A stretch of 64,000 nt of DNA from an uncultured Lachnospiraceae bacterium (GTDB lineage Bacteria; Bacillota; Clostridia; Lachnospirales; Lachnospiraceae). This document shows positions 44,959-54,529 of the stretch, piece after piece. The notes beneath the pieces were generated by a model. It searched no databases, had not been told where the DNA came from, and saw only the letters and a program-made list of their open reading frames with translations. The number at the start of each line of letters is the position of its first letter. The first letter of the stretch is position 1. The stretch is taken from contig CAKQXY010000003.1 of the NCBI GenBank assembly GCA_934292725.1, positions 74,227-138,226 of the forward strand. The letters run 5' to 3'. Position numbers and translations under genes: made by a program.

Positions 44959-47001
44959 TCACACAATTCTCTTAAACTTCTTTTCAAGCTCATATTTAGT
45001 CATCGTGATAATCGTTGGTCTTCCATGAGGACACGCATACGGATTTTCAAGTGTCAATAACTGTGACACAAGCGCATCCGCCTCCTGAAACGAAATCTTC
45101 TGACCACCCTTAATAGCTGCCTTACACGACATCGACGCAAGCTTTGATGCAATCAATTCGGATGGCTGCATACTTCCTCTGTCCTCAAGATCAGACAGCA
45201 TCTCCAAAAACAGCTCCTTTTCATTGATTCCATAAAGATTTGCCGGAATCTCACTGATTGCATACTCGCGCCCGCCGTATGGTTCAATCGTAAAGCCAAT
45301 GCGTTCAAATTCACTTTTAAATTCTTCTAAAATCGCTTCCTCTGCCCTTGTCAGTGAAATAACCATCGGTGGACTCACAAACTGAGTAATACGCTCCTTT
45401 TTGCGGTATGCCTCCATAAGCCGCTCATAATTTACCTTTTCATGTGCAGCATGCTGATCCATTATATAAAGCTGATTTCCATACTGAATCAGCCAGTATG
45501 TATCAAACAGCTGTCCAATCAGACGATGATGGATTCTTGCCTTCTCCGACAATAACGGCTCCGTAAACAGCGTTTGCTGTTCTGGTTTTTCTAATTTTTG
45601 TTCTGGCTGAGGAGGCATCTGATTAACAGTTTGAGATACATCCTGTCCAATACGTTTGTGTATTCCAGAGGCAAGCTCCCACTTCGAATCAGAATCCTTT
45701 ATTGTCTGCTTTTTTTCTATCTTATATTCACCAGAAGGATCAGAAAGCTTTGACGGCACTTTCGGCTGTTCTTCGTTTTTTGGCAGCTTTTGTTCACTCT
45801 GAATTTTATTCTCTGTGAAGAGCTTTTGTTCACTCTGAGTTTTATGTTCTGCTGATGGCTTTTGTTCATTTTGAATTTTATGTTCTGCAGGCGGCGGTGG
45901 AATAATCTCCTTCATCGCCTGAAGACGTCTCTGCTCAAAAGGTTCTGGCAGCTTTTGCTTTTCCTGCACCTTCTTTTCTGCCTTGCCATCATCACTCACA
46001 TCAGGAATAAATTCTTTTCCGCGAAGTGTATTTTCAATTGCACTGGCTAACAGCTCATAAATTTCATTTTCCTGCTGAAAGCGCACTTCCATCTTCGCTG
46101 GATGAACATTTACATCAATAAGCTCTGGCTTAATTTTAATATGAAGCACAGTAAACGGATAACGATGCTGCATCATAAATGGCTTATACGCCTGCTCAAT
46201 TGCAGCAGCAATCAAACGACTTTTTACAAAACGTCCATTTATATAATAGTTCTCAAAAGTTCTATTCCCTCTTGAAATAATAGGCTTGCCAATATAACCT
46301 GTCACTGCAAACAAAGGACACTCATAGTTGATCTCTAACACATTGGATGAAATTTCTCTTCCATAAATTGTATAGATCAAATCCTTCAAGCGGCCATTTC
46401 CACTCGTATAAAGCTTATTCTGTCCTCCATTTATAAAGCGCATGGATATATCTGGTCGAAGCATAGCCATGTTTTCCATCAGCTGATTTATATAATTTCC
46501 CTCTGTAGCTGCTGTCTTTAAAAACTTCTTTCTGGCAGGCACATGGTAAAATAAATTGCGCACAAGAATTGTTGTGCCGTCTGGTGCACCTATCTGTGTT
46601 AAGCTTTTTTCCTCGCCATCTTCAATTTGGTATGAAATACCAAGCATAGCTTCAGGCGGCTTTGAAATGAGCTCCACCTGTGCAATGGCTGCAATACTCG
46701 AAAGTGCCTCACCACGAAAGCCAAGTGAACCAATATCTAACAAATCATCAATTGTATGAAGCTTACTCGTTGCATGACGCAAAAAAGCTTTACGCACCTG
46801 ATCTTTTTCAATTCCGCAGCCATTATCGGTAATGCGAATAAAACTGATTCCACCATCTTTGATTTCTACAGTAATTGCCGTCGCTTTCGCATCAATAGCA
46901 TTTTCCAACAGTTCCTTTACAACAGAAGATGGTCTGTCAATAACCTCTCCTGCTGCAATCTGATTAATCGTTGCCTGATCGAGCAATTGTATTTCGGGCA
47001 T
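44959..47001 (-). CDS. mutL: DNA mismatch repair protein MutL (endonuclease type)
   Basis: 680 residues. The GHKL ATPase domain carries ENAIDAKAT, TDNGCGI and FRGEALSSI. The C-terminal endonuclease domain has DQHAAHEKVNYE (the DQHA-x2-E-x4-E metal site) and ACPHGRPT. Between them lies a Lys/Gln/Glu-rich linker (about residues 350-460) with three 12-residue tandem copies encoded by a 36-bp repeat. An AAGGAGG site precedes the ATG at 47001. 211-bp structured gap from mutS. Confidence 0.97.
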   Translation of the reverse strand: MPEIQLLDQATINQIAAGEVIDRPSSVVKELLENAIDAKATAITVEIKDGGISFIRITDNGCGIEKDQVRKAFLRHATSKLHTIDDLLDIGSLGFRGEALSSIAAIAQVELISKPPEAMLGISYQIEDGEEKSLTQIGAPDGTTILVRNLFYHVPARKKFLKTAATEGNYINQLMENMAMLRPDISMRFINGGQNKLYTSGNGRLKDLIYTIYGREISSNVLEINYECPLFAVTGYIGKPIISRGNRTFENYYINGRFVKSRLIAAAIEQAYKPFMMQHRYPFTVLHIKIKPELIDVNVHPAKMEVRFQQENEIYELLASAIENTLRGKEFIPDVSDDGKAEKKVQEKQKLPEPFEQRRLQAMKEIIPPPPAEHKIQNEQKPSAEHKTQSEQKLFTENKIQSEQKLPKNEEQPKVPSKLSDPSGEYKIEKKQTIKDSDSKWELASGIHKRIGQDVSQTVNQMPPQPEQKLEKPEQQTLFTEPLLSEKARIHHRLIGQLFDTYWLIQYGNQLYIMDQHAAHEKVNYERLMEAYRKKERITQFVSPPMVISLTRAEEAILEEFKSEFERIGFTIEPYGGREYAISEIPANLYGINEKELFLEMLSDLEDRGSMQPSELIASKLASMSCKAAIKGGQKISFQEADALVSQLLTLENPYACPHGRPTIITMTKYELEKKFKRIV
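45786..45893 (-). repeat. Three tandem 36-bp repeats in the MutL linker
   Basis: Copies begin at 45786, 45822 and 45858 (each starting GCTTTTG on the plus strand) and encode near-identical 12-residue units of the type HKIQNEQKP. Length is a multiple of three so the frame is kept. Confidence 0.9.
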
Positions 47002-47053
47002 TGCAGACCTCCTTTGTAATTTTTTAATTTTTATATTTTTGATACTTCCTACG

Positions 47054-47196
47054 GATTGCTACGCAGCTTCGCTGCTCTCACAATCCTGCTTTCATTCGGA
47101 TTCGCGGATTTACTTCGTAAATCGCTGCCATCCTCATGAAAGGGCAGGTTCCAAACTGAGCGCTGTTTTCCTGCAAGCAGGAAACATCGCTCAGTT
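47054..47196. other. Structured mutS-mutL intergenic region with three hairpins
   Basis: Three inverted repeats fill the gap. GATTG...CAATC around CAGCTTCGCTG (47054-47085). CCTGCTTTCAT (47085-47095) pairs with ATGAAAGGGCAGG (47136-47148) around the inner GATTTACTTCGTAAATC. AAACTGAGCG (47153-47162) pairs with CGCTCAGTTT (47187-47196) around GTTTTCCTGC/GCAGGAAAC. No gene is seen. The pattern looks like a dispersed palindromic element or an mRNA processing region; nothing resembles a promoter. Confidence 0.6.
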
Positions 47197-47212
47197 TTTC
47201 ACCTTGGAAGCA

Positions 47213-49873
47213 TCAAATGCGATTTTTTAGTGTTGCCTGCATACGATACAGCGTATTAAGTGCATCAAGCGGCGTCATATTTGCAATTTCTAGTTTTTTG
47301 ATTTCTTCTATTATAGAATCATCTTTTACTGTATCAAAAAGTGTCAGCTGATTTGCATCTACTTCATCTGGACGTGATACGCGCTTTTTAGATGGCGTTG
47401 ACTGCATCTGGGCAATCTCTCTTGCACGAGCTGCAATGTCGGCATCAGTCAATTCCTCAACCAGCTCCTTTGCACGGTTTATAACGCGGTCTGGAACACC
47501 TGCAAGTTTTGCAACCTGGATTCCATAGCTTCTATCTGCACCACCCTTGACTATTTTTCGCAAAAAGACAATATCGTCACCCTGCTCCTTCACGGCAATG
47601 CAATAATTATTCACACCATTTAATGCACCTTCAAGCTCCGTCAGCTCATGATAATGCGTTGCAAACAGCGTTTTTGCACCAAGCTGTCTGGCATCCGCGA
47701 TATACTCAACAACGGCCCACGCAATACTCATACCATCATATGTACTAGTTCCGCGTCCGATTTCATCAAGAATAATCAGACTCTTTTTTGTCGCATGACG
47801 AAGGATGTTCGCCACCTCATTCATCTCTACCATAAATGTACTCTGACCAGATGCCAAATCATCAGAAGCACCTACTCTTGTAAAAATACGATCACTGATA
47901 CAGATATTAGCTGATTTTGCAGGAACAAAGCTTCCAATCTGTGCCATAAGCGCAATCAATGCGACCTGACGCATATAAGTCGACTTTCCCGCCATATTCG
48001 GACCTGTAATAATCGAAATGCGGTTCTTTCCATTATCAAGCAGCACATCATTTGCTACGAACATATCATTTGGAATCATCTGTTCAACAACAGGATGACG
48101 GCCATTTTTAATATCAAGAATTCCTCTTTCATTAATCTGCGGTTTTACATAATTCTGACGTTCCGCAACAAAAGAAAGAGATGCAATAACGTCAAGAAGC
48201 GCAACTGCACGCGCTGTTTTCTGAATACGCTCTACCTGCGATGCCACACGATCTCGCACGTCACAGAACAATTCATACTCAAGCGCTGCCAGCTTATCCT
48301 CAGCACCAAGAATCAAATCCTCAAGCTCTTTTAACTCCTGCGTGATAAAGCGTTCTGCATTTGTAAGTGTCTGCTTTCTTGTATAATCATCAGGAACCAT
48401 GTCCTTAAAGGAATTGGTTACTTCAATATAGTAGCCAAACACCTTATTGTAACGCACGCGCAATGTCTTAATTCCTGTGCGTTCACGCTCCTTTGCCTCT
48501 AGCTCTGCCAGCCAGTTCTTTCCCTCTGTCTTTGAGCGGCGAAGCTTATCTACATCCTCATTATAGCCATCCTTAATGATTCCTCCCTCTCTGATAACAA
48601 GCGGCGGATCCTCTATAATGGCACTGCTGATTAATGATTCCAAATCGTCCAGCGTATCTAGTTCATCATACAATTCTTTCAACAGTGATCCCTTAAAATC
48701 AGCTAACTGCTGCTTAATCGGCGGCAGCATGCGAAGTGATGCTGCAAATGCCAAAAGATCTCGTGGATTTGCTGTCTTATAACTGATACGGCCTGCCAGA
48801 CGCTCCAGATCATAAACTGGCTGCAAATACTCGCGAATTTCTTCTCTTGTCACATATTCGTTTAGCAGCTCTTCAATTGCTTCCTGTCTTTTTAAAATTC
48901 TCGCACGATCAATAAGTGGCTGCTCAATAAAGCTTCGAAGAAGTCTTGCTCCCATCGCGGTCTTTGTCTTATCAAGCACCCAAAGCAAACTTCCGCGTTT
49001 TTCTTTCTCTCTAAGTGTCTCTGTCAGTTCCAAATTGCGGCGTGTCGACGTATCAACAATCATATAGCAGCCTGTCGTATATGGCTGAATATTTGTAATA
49101 TGTGGCATTGTACTTTTCTGAGTATCATACAAATACTGCATCAATGCGCCTGCCGATATCATTCCAGAATCATAATCCTCCAGACCAATTCCAAGAAGTG
49201 ATGTTGTATGAAAATGCTCCATCAAAATCTTCTTTGCATTGTCTTCCTTATAATACCAGGAATCTGGTGTTGACACCGTAAAATGTAGCCTGTCTTTTAA
49301 CTCATCCAGATTTTCTCCGCTTAATTCAAACAAATCATTGCAGATTACCTCTGCCGGTGTAAACTTAAACAGCTCATCCTCTAACTGTTCTTTTGTCTTT
49401 AATTCTGTCAGATAAAATTCGCCTGTTGATACATCACATGTACTTACTCCGTAAATGCCACCCACATAAGCGATTGACATAATGTAATTGTTCTTCGTTT
49501 CATCAAGTGCCTTATTATCACAAATTGTTCCTGGTGTCACCACACGGATAACTTCACGCTTTACAAGACCCTTTGCAAGCTTCGGATCTTCCATCTGCTC
49601 TGCAATAGCGACACGATAGCCTTTTTTTACCAAACGATCTATATAATTGTCGGCTGCATGAAAAGGAACTCCGCACATAGGTGCCCGTTCCTCTAGTCCG
49701 CATTCTTTTCCTGTTAACGTAATCTCCAGTGCCTTTGACGCAGTAATCGCATCATCAAAAAACATTTCATAAAAATCACCAAGTCTGTAAAATAAAATAC
49801 AGCCAGGATACTGATCTTTTGTCTCAAAGTACTTCTGCATCATCGGCGACAGTTTCGCCCTGTTGATTTCCAT
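47213..49873 (-). CDS. mutS: DNA mismatch recognition protein MutS
   Basis: 886 residues. N-terminal mismatch-binding LGDFYEMFFDDA (Phe-x-Glu). Connector, lever and clamp follow, then the ABC ATPase with GPNMAGKSTYMRQ, DEIGRGTSTYDG and the ATHYHEL switch. The C-terminus is the usual MutS1 tail. It partners with MutL downstream, behind miaB. Confidence 0.98.
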   Translation of the reverse strand: MEINRAKLSPMMQKYFETKDQYPGCILFYRLGDFYEMFFDDAITASKALEITLTGKECGLEERAPMCGVPFHAADNYIDRLVKKGYRVAIAEQMEDPKLAKGLVKREVIRVVTPGTICDNKALDETKNNYIMSIAYVGGIYGVSTCDVSTGEFYLTELKTKEQLEDELFKFTPAEVICNDLFELSGENLDELKDRLHFTVSTPDSWYYKEDNAKKILMEHFHTTSLLGIGLEDYDSGMISAGALMQYLYDTQKSTMPHITNIQPYTTGCYMIVDTSTRRNLELTETLREKEKRGSLLWVLDKTKTAMGARLLRSFIEQPLIDRARILKRQEAIEELLNEYVTREEIREYLQPVYDLERLAGRISYKTANPRDLLAFAASLRMLPPIKQQLADFKGSLLKELYDELDTLDDLESLISSAIIEDPPLVIREGGIIKDGYNEDVDKLRRSKTEGKNWLAELEAKERERTGIKTLRVRYNKVFGYYIEVTNSFKDMVPDDYTRKQTLTNAERFITQELKELEDLILGAEDKLAALEYELFCDVRDRVASQVERIQKTARAVALLDVIASLSFVAERQNYVKPQINERGILDIKNGRHPVVEQMIPNDMFVANDVLLDNGKNRISIITGPNMAGKSTYMRQVALIALMAQIGSFVPAKSANICISDRIFTRVGASDDLASGQSTFMVEMNEVANILRHATKKSLIILDEIGRGTSTYDGMSIAWAVVEYIADARQLGAKTLFATHYHELTELEGALNGVNNYCIAVKEQGDDIVFLRKIVKGGADRSYGIQVAKLAGVPDRVINRAKELVEELTDADIAARAREIAQMQSTPSKKRVSRPDEVDANQLTLFDTVKDDSIIEEIKKLEIANMTPLDALNTLYRMQATLKNRI

Positions 49874-49933
49874 TTACTTATGCCTCTCTTACTGTAAATT
49901 GTTGCTGTCCATTTGCAAAACTGCACACAGTCT

Positions 49934-49965
49934 GATAGCGGCTATCGTAACCGTCAGCCGCTATC
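49934..49965. other. Perfect inverted repeat between mutS and miaB
   Basis: Arms GATAGCGGCT and AGCCGCTATC (10 bp), 12-nt loop, no T run on the minus strand. It could form a hairpin in the miaB-mutS mRNA; not a convincing terminator. Confidence 0.6.
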
Positions 49966-49982
49966 CCTTCTTATCTTATGCG

Positions 49983-51464
49983 TTATTCCACAAGCTCTCC
50001 TAAATAGTAAAAGCCTTTGGACTCTATCATTTTTACTTTGCAGATCGTTCCGATCAATGAACTATCTCCCTTAAAATGAACCACTGTGTTATTGCTGAGA
50101 CGTCCTGATACCATAGATGGATCTTTCTCATTAACCTCTTCTACCAGCACTTCGAGTGTTTTTCCAGTATCGCGGCTGCACTGAGTTGTCGCAATAGACT
50201 GAACAAGCTTTAACAGGCGGTCAAAACGATCCTTTACCACTTCCTCTGGTATCTGATCATCCATTGCAGCAGCTGGTGTTCCAGTACGCTTTGAATAAAT
50301 AAAAGTAAATGCACTGTCATACTGCACCTTGCGCACTACATCCATTGTATCTTCAAAATCTTCCTCAGTCTCGCCTGGGAATCCAACAATAATATCCGTA
50401 GTCAAAGAAAGATCAGGAATTTCACGGCGAAGCTTTGCTGCTAACTCCAAATACTGTTCCTTGTCATACTTTCGGTTCATGAGCTTTAAAATACGGCTGC
50501 TTCCAGACTGAAGCGGCAAATGTAAGTGACGACAAATCTTTTTGGAATTTTTCATCACCTCAATTAATTCGTCAGACAAATCCTTAGGATGTGAAGTCAT
50601 AAAGCGAATCCAACGAAGTCCTTCGATCTGCTCTACCTGCTGTAAAAGCTGTGCAAATGTAATCGGATGCTCAAGTGTCTTTCCATAGGAGTTTACATTC
50701 TGACCAAGAAGCATAACCTCTACTACACCATCAGCTACTAACTGCTTAATCTCTCTAATGATATCCTCTGGCTGTCTGCTTCTCTCTCTTCCGCGCACAT
50801 ATGGCACGATACAGTAGCTGCAGAAATTGTTGCAGCCATACATGATGTTGACACCACACTTAAAGGAATATTTGCGGACAGCAGGAAGATCCTCTACGAT
50901 TTGATCAGTTCCTTCCCATACATCAATTACCTGTTCTTTTTTCGTAAATGCCTGATATAACAGCTCTGCAAGCTTAAATATGTTATGAGTTCCAAATACA
51001 ATATCAACAAAACGGTAGCTGCTGCGAATCTTTGCGACCTCATCTGGCTCCTGCATCATACAGCCGCAGATAGCAATCATACGGTGCGGTGCTTTCTTCT
51101 TTCTGCCCTGATACATTCCTAAATGACCGTATACCTTCTGGTTTGCATTCTCACGCACGGTACAGGTATTCATGATCAAAAAGTCAGCAGCCTTCTCATC
51201 ATCAGTTTCCTCATATCCGATTTTTTCAAGAATACCAAGCAGTTTTTCAGAATCTTTCGCATTCATCTGGCAGCCAAAGGTAGCAATATGAACTGTTAAG
51301 TTTCTTCCTAACTCTTCTGACTTTCTTTTCACATACTCTCTGCTTTTTGCCATGAAATAGAGCTGTCTGTTTGGTTCCATCTCCGGTGCCAAGGTGTTTG
51401 TATCTACCATATTGATGTCAATTCCGGTTAAATCGGAAACGTTTCTCAAATCTATTAAATCCAT
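49983..51464 (-). CDS. miaB: tRNA-2-methylthio-N6-dimethylallyladenosine synthase MiaB
   Basis: 493 residues. Auxiliary cluster cysteines Cys65, Cys101, Cys135 (FGCQMNAKDSE, MNTCTVRE, CGCMM). Radical SAM motif CNNFCSYC (Cys211, 215, 218). C-terminal TRAM domain with FYLGELVE end. N-terminal extension of about 55 residues is typical of Clostridial MiaB. First gene of the miaB-mutS-mutL-miaA run; promoter at 51533-51561. Confidence 0.97.
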   Translation of the reverse strand: MDLIDLRNVSDLTGIDINMVDTNTLAPEMEPNRQLYFMAKSREYVKRKSEELGRNLTVHIATFGCQMNAKDSEKLLGILEKIGYEETDDEKAADFLIMNTCTVRENANQKVYGHLGMYQGRKKKAPHRMIAICGCMMQEPDEVAKIRSSYRFVDIVFGTHNIFKLAELLYQAFTKKEQVIDVWEGTDQIVEDLPAVRKYSFKCGVNIMYGCNNFCSYCIVPYVRGRERSRQPEDIIREIKQLVADGVVEVMLLGQNVNSYGKTLEHPITFAQLLQQVEQIEGLRWIRFMTSHPKDLSDELIEVMKNSKKICRHLHLPLQSGSSRILKLMNRKYDKEQYLELAAKLRREIPDLSLTTDIIVGFPGETEEDFEDTMDVVRKVQYDSAFTFIYSKRTGTPAAAMDDQIPEEVVKDRFDRLLKLVQSIATTQCSRDTGKTLEVLVEEVNEKDPSMVSGRLSNNTVVHFKGDSSLIGTICKVKMIESKGFYYLGELVE

Positions 51465-51532
51465 GTTATTCCTTTCAAGGGTTGGTTGTTTTGACTTTTT
51501 TGCCCTTCAAATGGCAGAAAAAGATATATTGT

Positions 51533-51561
51533 ATATTACACTCAGCAATTTAAAATGTCAA
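51533..51561 (-). promoter_or_regulatory. Promoter of the miaB-mutS-mutL run
   Basis: Minus-strand TTGACA (51561-51556), 17-bp spacer, TAATAT (51538-51533), about 70 bp before the miaB start. Confidence 0.75.
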
Positions 51562-51564
51562 GGT

Positions 51565-51849
51565 TATTTCGGGGGATTTCCTGTACGACTCGGTTACAGT
51601 TTGCAAAGATATGTTACGAAAACCCTTCGGTGCAATGGTTTCGTCGGCGGACCAAACTCCGCAGGCTCCTGTTATGTTCCTTCTTATTATACATTACTTT
51701 GAAAGACCTGCTTCAAGTGTCCGCCTCGTGAAAGCCATTCACCTTCGGGTTAGATTTACGTATTAACTTAGCCGCGAACTGTAACGATTATTTAATGGAC
51801 AACACTTCGGCGAGTGCATTCATGCCGAAGGAAATATTCCTCTCAACAA
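51565..51849. other. Intergenic stretch between miaB promoter and CRISPR trailer end
   Basis: No convincing gene. A 7-bp hairpin (CTTCGGC at 51805-51811, GCCGAAG at 51824-51830) could end the array transcript on the minus strand, but there is no T run. Otherwise nothing recognisable is seen. Confidence 0.5.
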
Positions 51850-51868
51850 TATTTCAATTCACGCCTCC
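51850..51868 (-). repeat. Degenerate CRISPR repeat beyond the trailer end
   Basis: ATTTCAATTCACGCCTCCG on the plus strand matches the first part of the repeat (ATTTCAACTCACGACCTC) with one change and one deletion. On the minus strand it preserves the handle part; the hairpin partner is replaced by CCGGAAAAACGG. It lies 98 bp left of the first array repeat, about one repeat plus two spacers' worth of lost sequence. Confidence 0.65.
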
Positions 51869-51947
51869 GTTTTTCCGGTGGCAGGCACCTGATGGCTAAT
51901 TGAGGAAGTTGACAATAGCAAACATACCAACCATAGCCTCTTTGCCA

Positions 51948-54297
51948 TTTCAACTCACGACCCCACGAGGAGGTCGACATTAGCTATTGTCCGAGACGAG
52001 CAGGTCTGCTATTATTTCAACTCACGACCTCACGAGGAGGTCGACGCCTGTCTGTGTGAATATGTCGGAACGATGTACATTTCAACTCACGACCTCACAA
52101 GGAGGTCGACGATCTCAGCTCGTTGACAATCAATGATGCCAGGACATTTCAACTCACGACCTCACAAGGAGGTCGACCGAAAAACGTGGTATTGATGGTG
52201 GGCTGAGTGAATTTCAACTCACGACCTCACAAGGAGGTCGACCACTATCTCCCTCTGCTCCTCATTTAGTTTTGATTCATTTCAACTCACGACCTCACAA
52301 GGAGGTCGACCATCCGCAGCCGGAACTCTTCGGCCTGCGTGTCGTTATTTCAACTCACGACCTCACAAGGAGGTCGACTTGTTTCACCAGATCTGGATAT
52401 TAAGCCAGGATCATTTCAACTCACGACCTCGCGAAGAGGTCGACTCGCCCTTACTACCAGATCAACCAACTTATTGGATTTCAACTCACGACCTCGCGAA
52501 GAGGTCGACCGGAACCTCAGCAGGAACTTGTACGGTAGCAGTATTTCAACTCACGACCTCGCGAAGAGGTCGACAACAACATTTTGAATTGGACGCATGG
52601 CAATTTGTATTTCAACTCACGACCTCGCGAGGAGGTCGACGCAAGCCGTTTCTGTTTAAGCAGGAGGAAAAGCCATTTCAACTCACGACCTCACGAGGAG
52701 GTCGACTATTGAGCTGTCAGGCGTTGAGGTGTCACTGGTATTTCAACTCACGACCTCGCAAGGAGGTCGACGAACATCTGAAAAGATTAAATCCATCATG
52801 GATTATATTTCAACTCACGACCTCGCAAGGAGGTCGACATTAGCTATTGTCCGAGACGAGCAGGTCTGCTATTATTTCAACTCACGACCTCACAAGGAGG
52901 TCGACACACAGAAGATAGATGTACAGCGCCAGACAATAACATTTCAACTCACGACCTCACGAAGAGGTCGACCGGATGCTTCATTCATCTTTGCGCAATA
53001 TTCGTCATTTCAACTCACGACCTCACAAAAAGGTCGACCGTAACCGTAAAAGTGGTAGTAGTGTTGGAATAATATTTCAACTCACGATCTCACGAGGATG
53101 TCGACTCTCCAAACGCATTCTGTGTGTACATAACTGCATATTTCAACTCACGACCTCGCGAGGAGATCGACTTGAACCCACTTCGTTACCCCTGGCCATG
53201 TGTGATCATTTCAACTCACGACCTCACGAGGAGATCGACAAGGACTTGAGAGTAGCGCTCTGGCATCTTGTCATTTCAACTCACGACCTCACGAGGAGGT
53301 CGACATGTCATATTTGTAGTTAGTTGGTGTTATTTCTCTATTTCAACTCACGACCTCACGAGGAGATCGACGATTGGCTACTTAATACCGTGACTAATCT
53401 TGATATTTCAACTCACGACCTCACGAGGAGGTCGACTGCGATATCGGCAGGAGTCATACTCTCACTTGTTATTTCAACTCACGACCTCACGAGGAGGTCG
53501 ACATTACCTCTTACAAGTATATAATACTTTATCTAATATTTCAACTCACGACCTCACGAGGAGGTCGACGAATTTTTTCCGTTTCTTTTTCAGAACGGTT
53601 TCTATTTCAACTCACGACCTCACGAGGAGGTCGACCATGCAAAAGAAGCCCGCGCAGCTGCGATCAATATTTCAACTCACGACCTCACGAGGAGGTCGAC
53701 CGATTACCGAACAGGAAACCGCAACAACCAACTCATTTCAACTCACGACCTCACGAGGAGGTCGACTGCATAGATGGACTATGCGGAATTCCGGTACAGC
53801 ATTTCAACTCACGACCTCACGAGGAGGTCGACGCAGCATTCCCGGAGGCAAGCACACCAGAACTGGTATTTCAACTCACGACCTCACGAGGAGGTCGACT
53901 CTCGCCAGATCGCAAATCCCCATATCATAATTGATTTCAACTCACGACCTCACGAGAAGGTCGACATGCTGCCAGAAAGTGTGAGCTTATCGGGCGAAGC
54001 ATTTCAACTCACGACCTCACGAGGAGGTCGACGTCAGGTTGTCGTTGTCGTCATACTCCCACTGATATTTCAACTCACGACCTCACGAGGAGGTCGACCT
54101 GTTGTCGGCACCGCTGCGATGACCTCATCTGACATTTCAACTCACGACCTCACGAGGAGGTCGACCTTCTCCTCGGTCAGGATCACTGGCTCTCCGTTTA
54201 ATTTCAACTCACGACCTCACGAGGAGGTCGACCGGTACTGTACGCGTCTTAAATGATATCAACACATTTCAACTCACGACCTCACGAGGAGGTCGAC
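51948..54297 (-). CRISPR. Type I-C CRISPR array, 36 repeats and 35 spacers
   Basis: The 32-bp repeat begins ATTTCAACTCACG and ends GAGGTCGAC on the plus strand; spacers are 33-36 bp. The crRNA sense is the minus strand, where the repeat folds as GACCTC, a 5-nt loop (CTCGT in most copies) and GAGGTC, and ends in the handle TGAGTTGAAAT. The type I-C family repeat usually ends GTGGATTGAAAT, so this is a variant. Repeats start at 51948, 52015, 52080 and so on to 54266. Right-hand repeats are nearly identical; left-hand ones vary, which places the leader on the right. Spacers 51980-52014 and 52839-52873 are identical. Confidence 0.97.
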
Positions 54298-54400
54298 CGC
54301 AATTTTTACGCAAAAAGTTTTCCTTTCTAAATCACTTTTTGTGCTTATTGCATATAATATATTCATATTACATTAATACTATCTTTTTTTCAACTCTTTT
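54298..54400 (-). promoter_or_regulatory. CRISPR leader with array promoter
   Basis: A/T-rich leader next to the newest repeat. On the minus strand TTGAAA (54393-54388), 17-bp spacer and TAATAT (54370-54365) would start the precursor RNA about 60 nt before the first repeat. Bases 54401-54529 to the right are A/T-rich and show no gene. Confidence 0.7.
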
Positions 54401-54529
54401 TTTTGCAAAATCTTAATTTTTTCTGGTGCGAATCCCCTAGGATTTTTCTGTTTACTTACCTTTCGCACTCAGCTTTTTGCTCGCTTTTTATTTTGATTCT
54501 TCTAATCATTGAACCCCGGTCCACCAACT

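Noticed and set aside
47039..47230. Plus-strand reading frame across the mutS-mutL gap as a gene
   Set aside because: No ribosome site, composed of palindromes, and runs into mutS.
51394..51702. Plus-strand reading frame overlapping the miaB start
   Set aside because: It overlaps the miaB 5' end and its promoter, with no homology or ribosome site.
52339..54256. Long plus-strand reading frames made of repeated FNSRPHEEVD, STHDLTRRST and QLTTSRGGR peptides
   Set aside because: These are translations of the CRISPR repeats in three frames; the array has no protein-coding role.
54388..54396. GAGTTGAAA at the -35 of the array promoter as another repeat relic
   Set aside because: Nine bases with no hairpin beside it; more simply a promoter element.
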